Positions 1-8,977 of a DNA stretch of 64,000 nucleotides are shown here, piece by piece. The DNA lies in contig NZ_LT607751.1 of NCBI RefSeq assembly GCF_900090305.1, positions 6,186,120 through 6,250,119 on the forward strand, written 5' to 3'. Position 1 is the first letter of the stretch; each line of letters starts with the position of its first letter. The stretch comes from Micromonospora siamensis. Lineage in GTDB: Bacteria; Actinomycetota; Actinomycetes; Mycobacteriales; Micromonosporaceae. Both the position numbers and the translations under genes were made by a program. The notes beneath the pieces were generated by a model. It saw nothing but the letters and a program-made list of their open reading frames with translations. It was not told the origin of the DNA and made no database searches.

Positions 1-1096
1 GGAGGGCGCGGGTCAGGGGGGTGAGGCGGGTTTTGAGGCCGGCTAGGCCGCCGGGGAAGAAGTAGACCGCGAGGATGAAGACGGTGCCTAGGACGAAGAG
101 GGGTTGGCTCAGCGGGCGGCTGAGGAACTCCGGGAGGGCGTCGACCGTGTCGCTGCTGCCGAAGGCGGTGAGGCGGTGGTCGAGGTACATGTAGAGGATG
201 CCGCCGAGGACCGGGCCCCACCTGGTGCCGGGGCCGCCGAGGACGACCATGACCAGCAGGGACAGGGTCAGCTCGCTGCTGGTGACGTGCGGGCTGGCGC
301 CGCCGACGATCAGGCAGTAGACCACCCCGGCCGCCGCGGCCAGGCCGCCGGCCAGGGTGAACGCGACCAGCTTGAACCGGTACGGGTCGAGCCCGAGCAC
401 CCCGATCCGCCGCTCGTCGTCGCGCAGCCCGGCCAGCACCCGCCCGGTCGGCGAGCCGCTCACCCGGTGCACCACGAAGACCACCACCGCCAGGTACGCC
501 AGCGCCAGCCAGTACAGGTTGACCGTGTTGGTCACCCCGACCAGGGCGGCGGGCAGCCCGGAGACGTCCAGCGGCAGCCCCTCCTCGCCCCCGGTGAGCC
601 CGCCGAAGTCCCGGGCCACCAGGATCGCCCCGACCTGGGCGAACGCCAGGGTCACCATGGCGAAGGCGATCCCGACGGTACGCAGCGCCACCGCACCGAG
701 CAGCGCCGCCAGGACCGTCCCGCCGGTGATCGTGAGCAGGGCGGCCTGCCACAGCGGCAGCCCGGCCCGGGTGACCAGGATGTCGGTGCCGTAGACCCCG
801 GCGGCGAAGTAGAGGGCGTGCCCGAAGGAGAGCATCCCGGTGCGGCCGAAGAGCAGGTCGTAGCCGGCGGCGAGCCCACCGAAGACCAGGCAGACGGCGA
901 GCAGTTGCAGGGTGCCCGGCGAGTTCAGCGGCCCCTCGAAGATCCCCGGCAGGGCCACCGTCGAGTACGGCACGACCGCCGCCACGGCCAGCGCCACCAG
1001 CGGCAGGTACGGCCGCAGCCCGTGCCAGCGCGAGCGGCCGGGGGTCAACTCGTCGGGGACGTGGGCCGGGGGCGCCTCCACCATGGATCCGGTCAT
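1..1096 (-). CDS. livM: Branched-chain amino acid ABC transporter permease (LivM type), 3' end cut by window edge
   Basis: Second membrane permease of a Liv-type (HAAT) amino-acid importer. The reading continues off the window start, so about 365 N-terminal codons are visible. After a short polar N-terminus come many hydrophobic segments and the family block GYDLLFGRTGMLSFGHALYF, followed by a loop with GEEGLPLDVSG and a domain of the type RVSGSPTGRVLAGLRDDERR, the cytoplasmic loop that contacts the ATPases. The ATG lies in an ATGA overlap with the livH stop (1093-1096), which sets the start and implies translational coupling. It is the last visible gene of the operon livK-livG-livF-livH-livM. 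The exact substrate (Leu/Ile/Val, urea or amide) cannot be told from sequence alone. Confidence 0.93.
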   Translation of the reverse strand, partial: MTGSMVEAPPAHVPDELTPGRSRWHGLRPYLPLVALAVAAVVPYSTVALPGIFEGPLNSPGTLQLLAVCLVFGGLAAGYDLLFGRTGMLSFGHALYFAAGVYGTDILVTRAGLPLWQAALLTITGGTVLAALLGAVALRTVGIAFAMVTLAFAQVGAILVARDFGGLTGGEEGLPLDVSGLPAALVGVTNTVNLYWLALAYLAVVVFVVHRVSGSPTGRVLAGLRDDERRIGVLGLDPYRFKLVAFTLAGGLAAAAGVVYCLIVGGASPHVTSSELTLSLLVMVVLGGPGTRWGPVLGGILYMYLDHRLTAFGSSDTVDALPEFLSRPLSQPLFVLGTVFILAVYFFPGGLAGLKTRLTPLTRAL

Positions 1097-1983
1097 GCGG
1101 TTGCCACCTTTCCGGCGAAGCCCTGCGGGCGCAGCAGCAGCACCACGGCCAGCAGCGCGACCACGCAGACGTCGCCGAGGCCGGACGGGCCGTAGTAGTT
1201 GACGAACTGTTGCAGCAGCCCGACGGCGACGGCCGCGTACGCGGAGCCGACCACCGAGCCCATGCCGCCGATCACCACCACGATGAAGGCGAAGATCAGC
1301 AGCGAGCCGCCCTGCCCGGGCGAGACGGTGCCGAAGTAGACGCCGCCGAGCGCGCCGGCCAGCGCGGCGGCGGCCCCGCCGATCGCGAAGACCAGGGTGA
1401 ACGCCTTGCGGACGTCGATGCCGAGGGCGGTGACCATCTCCCGGTTCTCCACCCCGGCCCGGATCACCAGGCCGTAGCGGGTCCAGCGGAGGAAGGCCAG
1501 CAGCGCGGCGAGCACCACGGCGGCGGCGACGATCAGCAGCAGCCCGGCGTTCGGCACGTTCGCGCCGAGGATTCCGGTGACCTGGCGGGTCCAGTGCGGG
1601 CGCGGGAAGGGTCGGGCGTCGGCGCCCCAGGTGGCCTGGAGCAGCGCCACCCCGGCCAGCGACAGCCCAACGGTGACCAGCACCTGCTCGATGGTGCGCG
1701 AGTAGAGCGGCCGGATCAGCACCAGCTCCACCAGCACGGCGACCAGCACCCCGGCGGCCACCCCGAACGCGACGGCCAGCAGGAAGCCGAGGCCGTCGGG
1801 CCCGGCGCCGGGCAGGTTCCCCGACGCCCACCAGGTGGCGTACGCGCCGACGCCGAGGAACAGCCCGTGCGCGAAGTTCAGCACGTCGGCCAGGCCGAAG
1901 ACGAGGGAGAGTCCGGAGGCGACGAGGAAGTACAGCGCGGCCAGGCCCAGCCCGGTCAGCGTCAGCAGGATGACCGTGCCCAT
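1093..1983 (-). CDS. livH: Branched-chain amino acid ABC transporter permease (LivH type)
   Basis: Membrane permease of 296 residues, the usual size for LivH. It is almost wholly hydrophobic with about eight membrane segments. The N-terminal block SGLSLVFGLADVLNFAHG is the hallmark of this family, and the C-terminal half contains GKAFTLVFAIGG-like and GGMGSVVGS segments that form the coupling loop to the ATPases. The ATG overlaps the livF stop by an ATGA, and its own TGA overlaps the livM start the same way. It pairs with LivM to form the membrane pore. Nothing is truncated. Confidence 0.95.
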   Translation of the reverse strand: MGTVILLTLTGLGLAALYFLVASGLSLVFGLADVLNFAHGLFLGVGAYATWWASGNLPGAGPDGLGFLLAVAFGVAAGVLVAVLVELVLIRPLYSRTIEQVLVTVGLSLAGVALLQATWGADARPFPRPHWTRQVTGILGANVPNAGLLLIVAAAVVLAALLAFLRWTRYGLVIRAGVENREMVTALGIDVRKAFTLVFAIGGAAAALAGALGGVYFGTVSPGQGGSLLIFAFIVVVIGGMGSVVGSAYAAVAVGLLQQFVNYYGPSGLGDVCVVALLAVVLLLRPQGFAGKVATA

Positions 1984-2747
1984 CAGCTCTCGTCCTTCCG
2001 TACCCCGGCGGGGGTGGGGGTGCCGTGGTGGTCGCCGGATCCGACGCCGAGCAGCGAGCGGGTCAGCTCGGCCTCGGCGAGCAGTTCGGCGGCGGCCCCG
2101 GCCCAGGCGACCCGGCCGGCGGCCAGCACCACCGCGTCGCGGGCCAGCCGGCGGACCACGGCCAGGTTCTGCTCGACCAGCAGCACCGGCACCGACTCGG
2201 CGACCCGTTCCAGCACCTCGGCAACCTCGGTGACCACCTTGGGCGCGAGCCCCTTGGTGGGCTCGTCGACCAGCAGCAGCCGGTTGTCGTTGAGCAGCAC
2301 CCGGCCGATGGCGAGCATCTGCTGCTGACCGCCGGAGAGCGAGCCGGCCCGTTGCCGTCCGCGCCGGTCCAGCTCGGGGAAGAGCGCGAAGACCTTGTCG
2401 TACGCCGGGGTGGTGCCCCGCCGTTCGGCGAGCCGCAGGTTCTCCGCCACGGTGAGGCCGGCGAAGACGTCCCGGTCCTCCGGGACGTAGCCGAGCCCGG
2501 CGCGGACCAGCCGGTGGGTGGGGCGACCGAGCAGGTCGCCGCCGTCCATCCGGATGCTGCCGCTCGCCTCGCCGTTGCGCGGGGTGAGCCCGACGATCGC
2601 CCGCAGGGTGGTGGTCTTGCCGACGCCGTTGCGGCCGAGCAGCACGGTCACCCCGGTCGGGGCGACGGTGAACGACACCCCCTGGAGGATGTGCAGCCCG
2701 GCGATCCGCACCGACAGGTCCTCGACGCTCAGCACAGGCGCGGTCAT
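1983..2747 (-). CDS. livF: Branched-chain amino acid ABC transporter ATP-binding protein (LivF type)
   Basis: Second ATPase of the importer, 254 residues. Walker A is GRNGVGKTT, the signature is LSGGQQQ, and Walker B with the catalytic glutamate is LLLVDEPTKGLAP, a LivF-type sequence. The reading frame is open far upstream, but the start MTAPVLSVEDLSV at 2747 is chosen because it gives the family length and sits in an ATGA overlap with the livG stop (2744-2747). The short C-terminus lacks the extra region seen in LivG, also as expected. It should form a heterodimer with LivG on the inner face of the membrane and power LivH/LivM. Confidence 0.95.
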   Translation of the reverse strand: MTAPVLSVEDLSVRIAGLHILQGVSFTVAPTGVTVLLGRNGVGKTTTLRAIVGLTPRNGEASGSIRMDGGDLLGRPTHRLVRAGLGYVPEDRDVFAGLTVAENLRLAERRGTTPAYDKVFALFPELDRRGRQRAGSLSGGQQQMLAIGRVLLNDNRLLLVDEPTKGLAPKVVTEVAEVLERVAESVPVLLVEQNLAVVRRLARDAVVLAAGRVAWAGAAAELLAEAELTRSLLGVGSGDHHGTPTPAGVRKDES

Positions 2748-3487
2748 AGTTGTTCTCCGAGGTAGGCCTCCTGGACGGTGGCGTTGGCCATCACCGTGTC
2801 CGGGGTGTCGCAGGCCAGCAGCGCGCCGTGGTGCATCACCGCGATCCGGTCGGCGAGTCCCAGGATCACGTCCATGTGGTGCTCGACCATCAGCACCGAC
2901 CGTCCGTTGTCGCCGGTCAGCGACCGGATCACCGCGACGAGTTCCGGCACGTCCTCGGCGCTGACCCCGGCCATCGGCTCGTCCAGCAGCATCACCCGGG
3001 GTTCGCCGGCCAGCAGCAGGGCGATCTCCAGCTTCCGTTTCTCGCCGTGGGCGAGGGTGCCGGCCAGGGCCGTACCCCGGTGGTGCAGGCCGACCCGGTC
3101 GAGCGCCGCGTCGGCGGCGGCGGCGACCTCCCGGTCGGCCGCCGCCCGCCGCCACAGCTTCATCGAGCCCCCGCGGTGCGCCTGGACGGCGAGCCGGACG
3201 TTCTCCCGGACGGTGAGCGACCCGAAGACCGAGGACGCCTGGAAGGTACGTCCCAACCCGAGGCGGGCCCGCCGGTGCGGCGGGAGTGCCGTGATGTCCT
3301 CGGAGTCCAGCAGGATCCGGCCGTCGGTCGGCCGGCGCAGGCCGGTGATCAGGTTGAACAGGGAGGTCTTGCCGGCGCCGTTGGGCCCGATGACGCCGAG
3401 GAACTCCCCGGGCGCCAGGTCGAACGCGACGTCGTCGACGATGGCGACCTCACCGATCCGCCAGGTCAGACCGCGGGTGGCGAGCAA
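2744..3487 (-). CDS. livG: Branched-chain amino acid ABC transporter ATP-binding protein (LivG type)
   Basis: First ATPase of the importer, 247 residues. Walker A is GPNGAGKTSLFN, the signature region is LAHGEKRKLEIA (LivG members often have a degenerate LSGGQ of this kind), and Walker B is VMLLDEPMAGVSAED. The C-terminal motif EHHMDVILGLADRI and the end NATVQEAYLGE are typical of LivG. The likely start is a TTG at 3487: an in-frame stop lies five codons upstream, and AAGG precedes the TTG by about ten bases. This places the gene four bases after the livK stop. It pairs with LivF. Confidence 0.94.
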   Translation of the reverse strand: MLATRGLTWRIGEVAIVDDVAFDLAPGEFLGVIGPNGAGKTSLFNLITGLRRPTDGRILLDSEDITALPPHRRARLGLGRTFQASSVFGSLTVRENVRLAVQAHRGGSMKLWRRAAADREVAAAADAALDRVGLHHRGTALAGTLAHGEKRKLEIALLLAGEPRVMLLDEPMAGVSAEDVPELVAVIRSLTGDNGRSVLMVEHHMDVILGLADRIAVMHHGALLACDTPDTVMANATVQEAYLGEQL

Positions 3488-3491
3488 TGGT

Positions 3492-4694
3492 TCAGCCCTT
3501 CATCTGGGTGACCGGCGGGGCGGCCTCGTCGCCGGTCAGGCTCTTCTCGGCGGTGGCGGTGAAGTCGGTGCCGCTGCCGGTCAGCTTCGCCTGGAACATC
3601 GGCTGGATCAGGGCGTGGTCGTCGGCGCGTACCGTCATCGGGCCCTTGACGCCGTCGAAGCTCCAGCCCTCCAACGCCTTGATCATCTTGTCCACGTCGT
3701 CGCCGCCCTCGGTGACCGCCCGGACCACCATCTGGGCGGCGGCGAAGCCGTCCGGGTGGAACAGGTCCAGCGTGCCGCCGGGGATCTTGGCCTTGGCGGC
3801 CTTCGCGGCCTCGGTGTCGCTGGCGCCGTCGAAGTAGTGCGACAGGAACGAGATCTTGCTGCCAGCGGCGCCGAAGGTGGGCCAGGAGGCGCGGATGTCC
3901 AGCCCGGTGACGACCGTGGTGGCGGAGAGCACGCCCTGCTGGTCCAGGGTCTGCCACATGGCCGGGGCGGTGGTGCCGGCCCAGGCGACGAAGAGCAGGT
4001 CCGGCTTGGCGGCCTTGATCTGGCTGGCGAACGGGGTGAACTCGGTGGCGCTGGCCGGGGCCCGGACGCTGCTGACGGTCGCGCCGGCGCCGCCGATGAC
4101 CGCCTTGACCGCGGCCTCGTTGGCGTCGCCGAAGGCGCCGTCCTGGGCGAAGACCACGACCTTCTTGCCGGTCGGGTCGCCGATGAACGACTTGGCGGTG
4201 ACCACGTCCTGGTACGACTGCCGCCCGGAACGGAACGTGTACTTGTTGGCGCCGGTGATGGCGTCGGTGGCCGCCGGTCCGGAGATGAAGAGGACCTTGT
4301 TCTGCGCGGCGATCGGGGCGACCTGGAGGGCCACGCCCGAGGCGGTCGAGCCGGCCAGGATCTTCGTGCCCTTGCCGATCAGGTCCTTGGCCGCGGAGAC
4401 CGCCTTGGCCGGGTCACCGGCGTCGTCGACCTCGGTCAGCTCGATCTTCCGGTCGCCGACCTTGCCGGTGCCCTTGGTGGCGTAGTCGAGCCCGGCCCTG
4501 AACCCCTCGATGTACTGCTTGCCGTAGCTGGCCAGCGGGCCCGACTGGGAGTAGACCAGGCCAACCTTGACCGGGGCGGTGCTGTCGCCGCCGCCGGAGG
4601 CGGTCTCCTGTGGGCTGCCACAGGCGGTGGCGGCGAGCGCCGCCGCCAGCATGGTGGCGGACAGGATCGCCCGCCGCGTCGTCCGGACCGTCAT
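3492..4694 (-). CDS. livK: Branched-chain amino acid ABC transporter substrate-binding lipoprotein
   Basis: Periplasmic-binding-protein-like receptor of the importer, 400 residues, first gene of the operon. A signal peptide with Arg residues (MTVRTTRRAILSATMLAAAL) ends in the lipobox ATAC, so the mature protein should be lipid-anchored outside the membrane. The mature part has the type I fold seen in LivK/amide receptors: VKVGLVYSQSGPLASYGKQY near the N-terminus and a central FVAWAGTTAPAMWQTL-like linker. The open frame extends to 4766, but the start at 4694 is chosen because it gives a proper signal peptide and has GGAG eight bases upstream. The ligand cannot be assigned from sequence. Confidence 0.93.
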   Translation of the reverse strand: MTVRTTRRAILSATMLAAALAATACGSPQETASGGGDSTAPVKVGLVYSQSGPLASYGKQYIEGFRAGLDYATKGTGKVGDRKIELTEVDDAGDPAKAVSAAKDLIGKGTKILAGSTASGVALQVAPIAAQNKVLFISGPAATDAITGANKYTFRSGRQSYQDVVTAKSFIGDPTGKKVVVFAQDGAFGDANEAAVKAVIGGAGATVSSVRAPASATEFTPFASQIKAAKPDLLFVAWAGTTAPAMWQTLDQQGVLSATTVVTGLDIRASWPTFGAAGSKISFLSHYFDGASDTEAAKAAKAKIPGGTLDLFHPDGFAAAQMVVRAVTEGGDDVDKMIKALEGWSFDGVKGPMTVRADDHALIQPMFQAKLTGSGTDFTATAEKSLTGDEAAPPVTQMKG

Positions 4695-5035
4695 TGCGAC
4701 TCCACGTGAGGACTCGGAGGTGGGGAACTCTATGTGTCGGCTCACGCTAGAAGTGACGTCACCCACGGGCTATGTGGTGGAAACACACAAGTCACCGGAG
4801 TGGGGTGGCCGGCCGTAACAGCCACCGGCCCGCCGCCGTAACCACACCGACCCGGAATGGGCCGGATCGCCACCGGCCGGGCGCGACCTGTGTCGGCCCA
4901 CCACCTGCCGCACACGACGGTGGCCCGGCGCGGGCCGGGCCGGCTGGCGCGTCGTCCGCACCCACCGACCCCGGCTCCCCGCCGGGCCACTCCTGCCGTC
5001 CGCGCCGGTCACCCGGTCACGGCGGTGTCACCAGG
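4695..5035. promoter_or_regulatory. Intergenic region upstream of the liv operon, with a GTGACGTCAC palindrome
   Basis: No convincing gene is seen in these 341 bases; the open frames across it have poor codon logic. It must hold the promoter of livK (minus strand) and the 3' flank of the cell-wall protein gene. A perfect 10-base palindrome GTGACGTCAC lies at 4752-4761, about 60 bases upstream of the livK start. A little further, 4779-4794 reads GAAAC-6 bases-GTCAC, whose two half-sites resemble those of GlnR but in an atypical order. Either could be an operator; this is inference from sequence shape only. Confidence 0.4.
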
Positions 5036-8000
5036 TCAGACCATCGACCTCCGTCGCCGCGCGACGATCAGCAGCACCACGCCCGCCAGCACCGCCAGCG
5101 AACCGCCGCCGATGATCCCGGTCAGCTTCAGACCGGTGACCGGCAGGTGCGGCTTCCAGCCGCCCCCGTGCGGCGGGTACGGCTTCGCCGCCCGGTTGGT
5201 GAAGGTGCAGATGATGTTCTGCCGCAACCGCGGGGTGACCACGTCGTTCACCACGGGCACCCGCTGGCTGGTGCCGGCGAGCACGCAGCTCAGGTCGACC
5301 AGCTCGTAGCCCTTGGGGCCTTCGGACTCGGAGAGTCGGTAGCCCACCCCGGCCTCGACGGTCACGCCGGTGACCTCCGGGCTGCCGGACCGGCCGCTGA
5401 TCGGGGTCGCGCCGTTGAGCGGAGTGGCCGTCAGCAGCCAGTCGGTGGGGTCGGCCTTGCCGCCCCAGCCGTCCTTGCCGCCCCAGCCGTCCTTGCCGCC
5501 GGTCGAGCCGGTCCAGCCGGTCGCGCCGCTCGGAGTACCCTGCGGTGCGCCGTTCGGGGCGCCGGAACCGGTCCAGCCGGTCGGGCCGGTCCAGGGCTTG
5601 CCCTCCTCGACCTTCTTCACGAGGGTCAGGTGCGGCCGGCCCGGGTCGAGCTGCCCGTTGCGCCAGGTGCAGGTGTAGCTGCGGTCGGCGGCCGGGGTCA
5701 GCACGTTGTTCGGGGTCGGCACGACGTCACCGGTGTCGTTGTAGACGCAGCGGACGTCGTCGATCGGGGCGTACCCGGCCGGACCGCCGCTCTCGGTGAG
5801 CGTGTAGCCGATGCCCGCAGTGGCCACCGCGTTCGTCACCGCCGGCTCACCACTGCGACCGGTGATCACCGTGGCGCCCGAACCGGGCGGCGGAGTCGCG
5901 GTCAGCGTCCAGTCCTGCGGGGTGGCGGTGCCCCCGTACTTGTTCTCCACCTGCTTGACCAGGGTGAGCCTGGCCTGGCTCGGTGGTGGCTGGGCCAACC
6001 GGTTGGTGAACGTGCAGGTGATGTCCTGGTCGAACCCGGGCGTCAGCACGTTGTCCGGGGTGGGCACCACGGTCTGGGTACCGGTCAGCACGCACCGGAC
6101 CGCCCCGACCTGCTCGTACCCGGCCGGACCGCCACTCTCGGCGAGGTCGTACTGGGTGTTCGGGTACGCCTGGGCGTTGGTGACGGCCGGCTCGCCACTG
6201 CGGCCGGTGATCGTCGGGATCAGCACCCGCGACCGTGGGGTCGCCGACAACACCCAGTCCTGCGGTGCCGCGCCGCCGCTCGCCACCTGCTTGACCAGGG
6301 TCAACCTGGCCGCTTGTGCGACGTTGGTGGCGGTGCAGATGGCCGTCTGCCCGATCTGGACGGCCACCGTGCCGTCGGCCCCGGTCGGGCCTGGGCCCTT
6401 GGGCGGCCCTTCCGGCTGGGCCAGCAGGCAGTTCCAGCTCCCGGTGGCCGGCGGGACGATCACCGCGCCCTGCTCGACGGTCTGCTTGAAGCCGGGCACG
6501 CTGGTCTCACCGAGCGAGTAGACGAGGTCCGGCGTGACGGTGTCGATCACTCCGGTGGTCCCGCTGATAACCGGCGTCGGCGACCCCGGCGGGTACGCGT
6601 TGAGCGTCCACGCGGTGGGCGGCGGCGTGGTGCCGCCGTACGGGTTGTCGACGGACTTGACCAGCTGCAACCGGGTGATACAGGTGACCGTGTTGGTGAT
6701 CTGGAAGGTGTTCAGCCCCTCGGCGAGGGTCTGGGGGCCCAGGTCACCGCTGGCGGTGTTGGTGCAGCCCGGCGGCAGCAGCTGGGTGTTGATCGTCTCG
6801 TCGATGACGATCTCCTGACCGGCCTGGAAGTCGTGGTACTCCACGCCCCAGGCCGGCTGGACGATCGGCGGCAGGATCAGCGCCGCCTGGAACTCCGGGT
6901 CCTGCTCCGGGTCCTGGAACGTCTGCCCGTTGATCACCCAGGTCTTGTTGACCACGACGGTGGCCTGCGGGTCCGCGGCCTGGTTGAGGATCACGCAGCT
7001 GACGATGCCGGTGGCAAGGGCGTCCACGCTGAAGGACGTACCGGCGCCGTTGGTGACGGTGGTCGGGTTCCCGTTGGCGGTGCAGGAGGCGTTGAAGTCG
7101 CCCTGCGGCACGTGGGTGTAGCCGGGCTGGACGGTCTCGTCGAGGGTGACCGGCCTGCTGGTCTGGCCGCCGAGGTCGACGGCGAAGTTCACCGCGCCCG
7201 TCGAGGTGTCGGTGACCCCGCTGACGGGGGTGACCCCGCCGGTGGTGGTCGAGATGGTCCAGCCACCGGCGGGTTGCGCGTCGGCGGGTGTGCCGCCCGG
7301 CGGGATGACCTTCTTGACCACGCTGATCGTGCCGGCGCAGTTCTCCAGCGCGAGCTGCCGGAACAGGGCTTCGAGCTGGTCGAAGCCGGTCTGGTAGTAG
7401 TCGTCGTTGGCGATCGGGCCGGAGATGGCGACCAGGTTGTCCGGGGCGCCGCTGACACCCGCGCCCACCCCGACCGCGATGATCTTCGTGCCCCGCGCCT
7501 TGAGCGCGTTCGCGGAGAAGACGCCCTGCTCCACCTCCTGGAAGCGGGTGAAGCCGCCGGGGCCCTGGGCGGGCGGGGGCCCGTACACCGTGGGGTTGCC
7601 GTCGGTGAGCACGATCGCCGCGTCGTAGTCGAACGGTGAGGCGGCGACCTGCCAGATGCCCTGGTCCCAGTTGGTGTTGCCGCCCGCGGTCAGGCCGTTG
7701 ATCGCGGCCTTCACGGTGTTCGCGCCGTCCTGGTCCGAGACCGGGGTCGGGTTGAGCACCGCCGTGGCGTTGGTGGCGAAGGTGTAGAGCGCGATCTCCG
7801 ACGGCGTGCCGGTGAGGGCGTCCACGAAGCCGTCCGCGGCGGCCTTCACCGTCGGCAGGGACGAGCTGATCGAGCCGGAGACGTCGATCACCAGCGCGAT
7901 GTGCAGGCCACAAGCGCCGGACAGCGGCGGGTTGTTCCGCTCGTCGGCCCAGAGCGGGCCGCGCGCGGTCCGGTTGGTGTTGCCGGTGGTCGGCACCGGG

Positions 8001-8479
8001 AAGGTGTACGTCTGGTTGTTGGCCACCGCGCCGGTGAACACCTGGTTGTAGGGCGTGGACTGGAACGGCGCGCTGCCCCCGTTTCCGGTGACCAGGCTGG
8101 GGATGACCCGCCAGCCGGCCGGCGCGCTCTGCTCGATGATCCAGTAGCCCTGGTTGGTGCCGGTGCGGCCGGGCACGTCCACGCTGCACGAGCCGGTGGC
8201 GTCCGTGGTGCAGGTGGCGTCCGGCGCTGGCAGCGGGCTCGGCGGGGCGCCGCTGGTGCCCGCGTAGAAGGCGAAGGTCGCCCCGGCCAGCGGGCCGACG
8301 GTCTGCTCGCCGGTGCGGTCACCGCCCTTGTTGACGATGAGTGTGGCGGTGGTCGGACTCGCGGCCTGTGCCGGCGTGGCCGCCTGCGGCGTGACCAGTG
8401 GCAGCAGCCCGGCGACCAGCGCCAGCGCGGCGGTGGCGGACCACCGTCGCCGCGCTCGTGTGGTGCTGAGAATGGACAT
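5036..8479 (-). CDS. Large LPxTG-type cell-wall-anchored protein with VWA and prealbumin-like repeat domains
   Basis: Secreted surface protein of 1147 residues. A signal peptide (about residues 1-40, ending TPAQAA) is followed by a SpaA-like prealbumin-fold domain (about 45-150). Next is a von Willebrand A domain (about 185-385) with an intact metal site DVSGSIS and later TDG. Then come several repeated domains with the pattern LVKQV-W-L-ATP-SGRSGEPAVTNA-Y-L-ESGGPAGY, each ending in C-TFTNR. A Gly/Trp/Lys-rich linker with GGKDGW repeats precedes the last domain. The C-terminus has LPVTG, a hydrophobic segment and RRRR, a sortase signal. It probably acts in adhesion or as a pilus-tip-like protein; the partner is unknown. 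No sortase gene is nearby. Confidence 0.88.
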   Translation of the reverse strand: MSILSTTRARRRWSATAALALVAGLLPLVTPQAATPAQAASPTTATLIVNKGGDRTGEQTVGPLAGATFAFYAGTSGAPPSPLPAPDATCTTDATGSCSVDVPGRTGTNQGYWIIEQSAPAGWRVIPSLVTGNGGSAPFQSTPYNQVFTGAVANNQTYTFPVPTTGNTNRTARGPLWADERNNPPLSGACGLHIALVIDVSGSISSSLPTVKAAADGFVDALTGTPSEIALYTFATNATAVLNPTPVSDQDGANTVKAAINGLTAGGNTNWDQGIWQVAASPFDYDAAIVLTDGNPTVYGPPPAQGPGGFTRFQEVEQGVFSANALKARGTKIIAVGVGAGVSGAPDNLVAISGPIANDDYYQTGFDQLEALFRQLALENCAGTISVVKKVIPPGGTPADAQPAGGWTISTTTGGVTPVSGVTDTSTGAVNFAVDLGGQTSRPVTLDETVQPGYTHVPQGDFNASCTANGNPTTVTNGAGTSFSVDALATGIVSCVILNQAADPQATVVVNKTWVINGQTFQDPEQDPEFQAALILPPIVQPAWGVEYHDFQAGQEIVIDETINTQLLPPGCTNTASGDLGPQTLAEGLNTFQITNTVTCITRLQLVKSVDNPYGGTTPPPTAWTLNAYPPGSPTPVISGTTGVIDTVTPDLVYSLGETSVPGFKQTVEQGAVIVPPATGSWNCLLAQPEGPPKGPGPTGADGTVAVQIGQTAICTATNVAQAARLTLVKQVASGGAAPQDWVLSATPRSRVLIPTITGRSGEPAVTNAQAYPNTQYDLAESGGPAGYEQVGAVRCVLTGTQTVVPTPDNVLTPGFDQDITCTFTNRLAQPPPSQARLTLVKQVENKYGGTATPQDWTLTATPPPGSGATVITGRSGEPAVTNAVATAGIGYTLTESGGPAGYAPIDDVRCVYNDTGDVVPTPNNVLTPAADRSYTCTWRNGQLDPGRPHLTLVKKVEEGKPWTGPTGWTGSGAPNGAPQGTPSGATGWTGSTGGKDGWGGKDGWGGKADPTDWLLTATPLNGATPISGRSGSPEVTGVTVEAGVGYRLSESEGPKGYELVDLSCVLAGTSQRVPVVNDVVTPRLRQNIICTFTNRAAKPYPPHGGGWKPHLPVTGLKLTGIIGGGSLAVLAGVVLLIVARRRRSMV

Positions 8480-8611
8480 TCAGAAACCCCCGTACGCCGT
8501 GCGGGACGGCGCGAACCCGTGACCCACCCCTTGTACGTGGGCCATGCCGTGCCAGTATTGGGGTAAATGTCCGAGTTGACTGGGAGTTTCCTGATACGGA
8601 GGATCTTTCGC

Positions 8612-8809
8612 CTACCGATGCCGCGCCGACCCGCACGGCCCCTCGTGGTCGGCCAGTCCGCGACACCGGCGACCACCGTCGAGCGGCCGGTCGCAGAACA
8701 CCCAGTGTCGTACGCCCTGGGCGTCCTCCGCCGAGACGGTCACCCCGTCGGCGTCCACGCCGGACAAAGGCCGGCGGTCGCAACTCGTCCCGCAGCCTGA
8801 GTCGTTCAC
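8612..8809 (-). CDS. Possible small Cys/His-containing protein
   Basis: A 65-codon frame starting at a GTG, not recognised as a named family. Its C-terminal half carries the spaced pattern FCDRPLDGGRRCRGLADHEG followed by PC, that is C-x-R-P-L-x-G-x3-C-R-G-L-x2-H-x2-P-C. Such Cys/His spacing is seen in small actinobacterial proteins and might bind zinc. Codon usage is GC3-rich in this frame. GAGAGC just upstream of the GTG is only a weak ribosome site, and the frame is open further to 8902, so the start is uncertain. It sits alone between the cell-wall protein and the glycerophosphodiesterase, all on the minus strand. Confidence 0.4.
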   Translation of the reverse strand: MNDSGCGTSCDRRPLSGVDADGVTVSAEDAQGVRHWVFCDRPLDGGRRCRGLADHEGPCGSARHR

Positions 8810-8925
8810 GCTCTCAAGTCGGTAGGCAGCCGGACCGCTTTCCCGCCCCGCCCGGATCACCGCCCGGCCCGGGCCGACGACCGCCCCGGGCCCGCTGATC
8901 ACCTAGGGCACCGCCCGCCCGCGCA

Positions 8926-8964
8926 CCGGCCCCGCCACCCCGGGACCGGGAGCGACGGGGCCGG
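8926..8964. terminator. GC-rich hairpin downstream of the glycerophosphodiesterase gene
   Basis: Arms CCGGCCCCG (8926-8934) and CGGGGCCGG (8956-8964) pair perfectly over nine bases around a 21-base loop, 14 bases past the stop of the minus-strand phosphodiesterase gene. There is no T tract, as is usual for actinomycete terminators. Function is inferred from position. Confidence 0.45.
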
Positions 8965-8977
8965 CAGGCGGCGACGG

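Noticed and set aside
104..1195. Long plus-strand open frame over the livM gene
   Set aside because: Shadow of livM; the opposite strand has clear LivM motifs and ATGA coupling.
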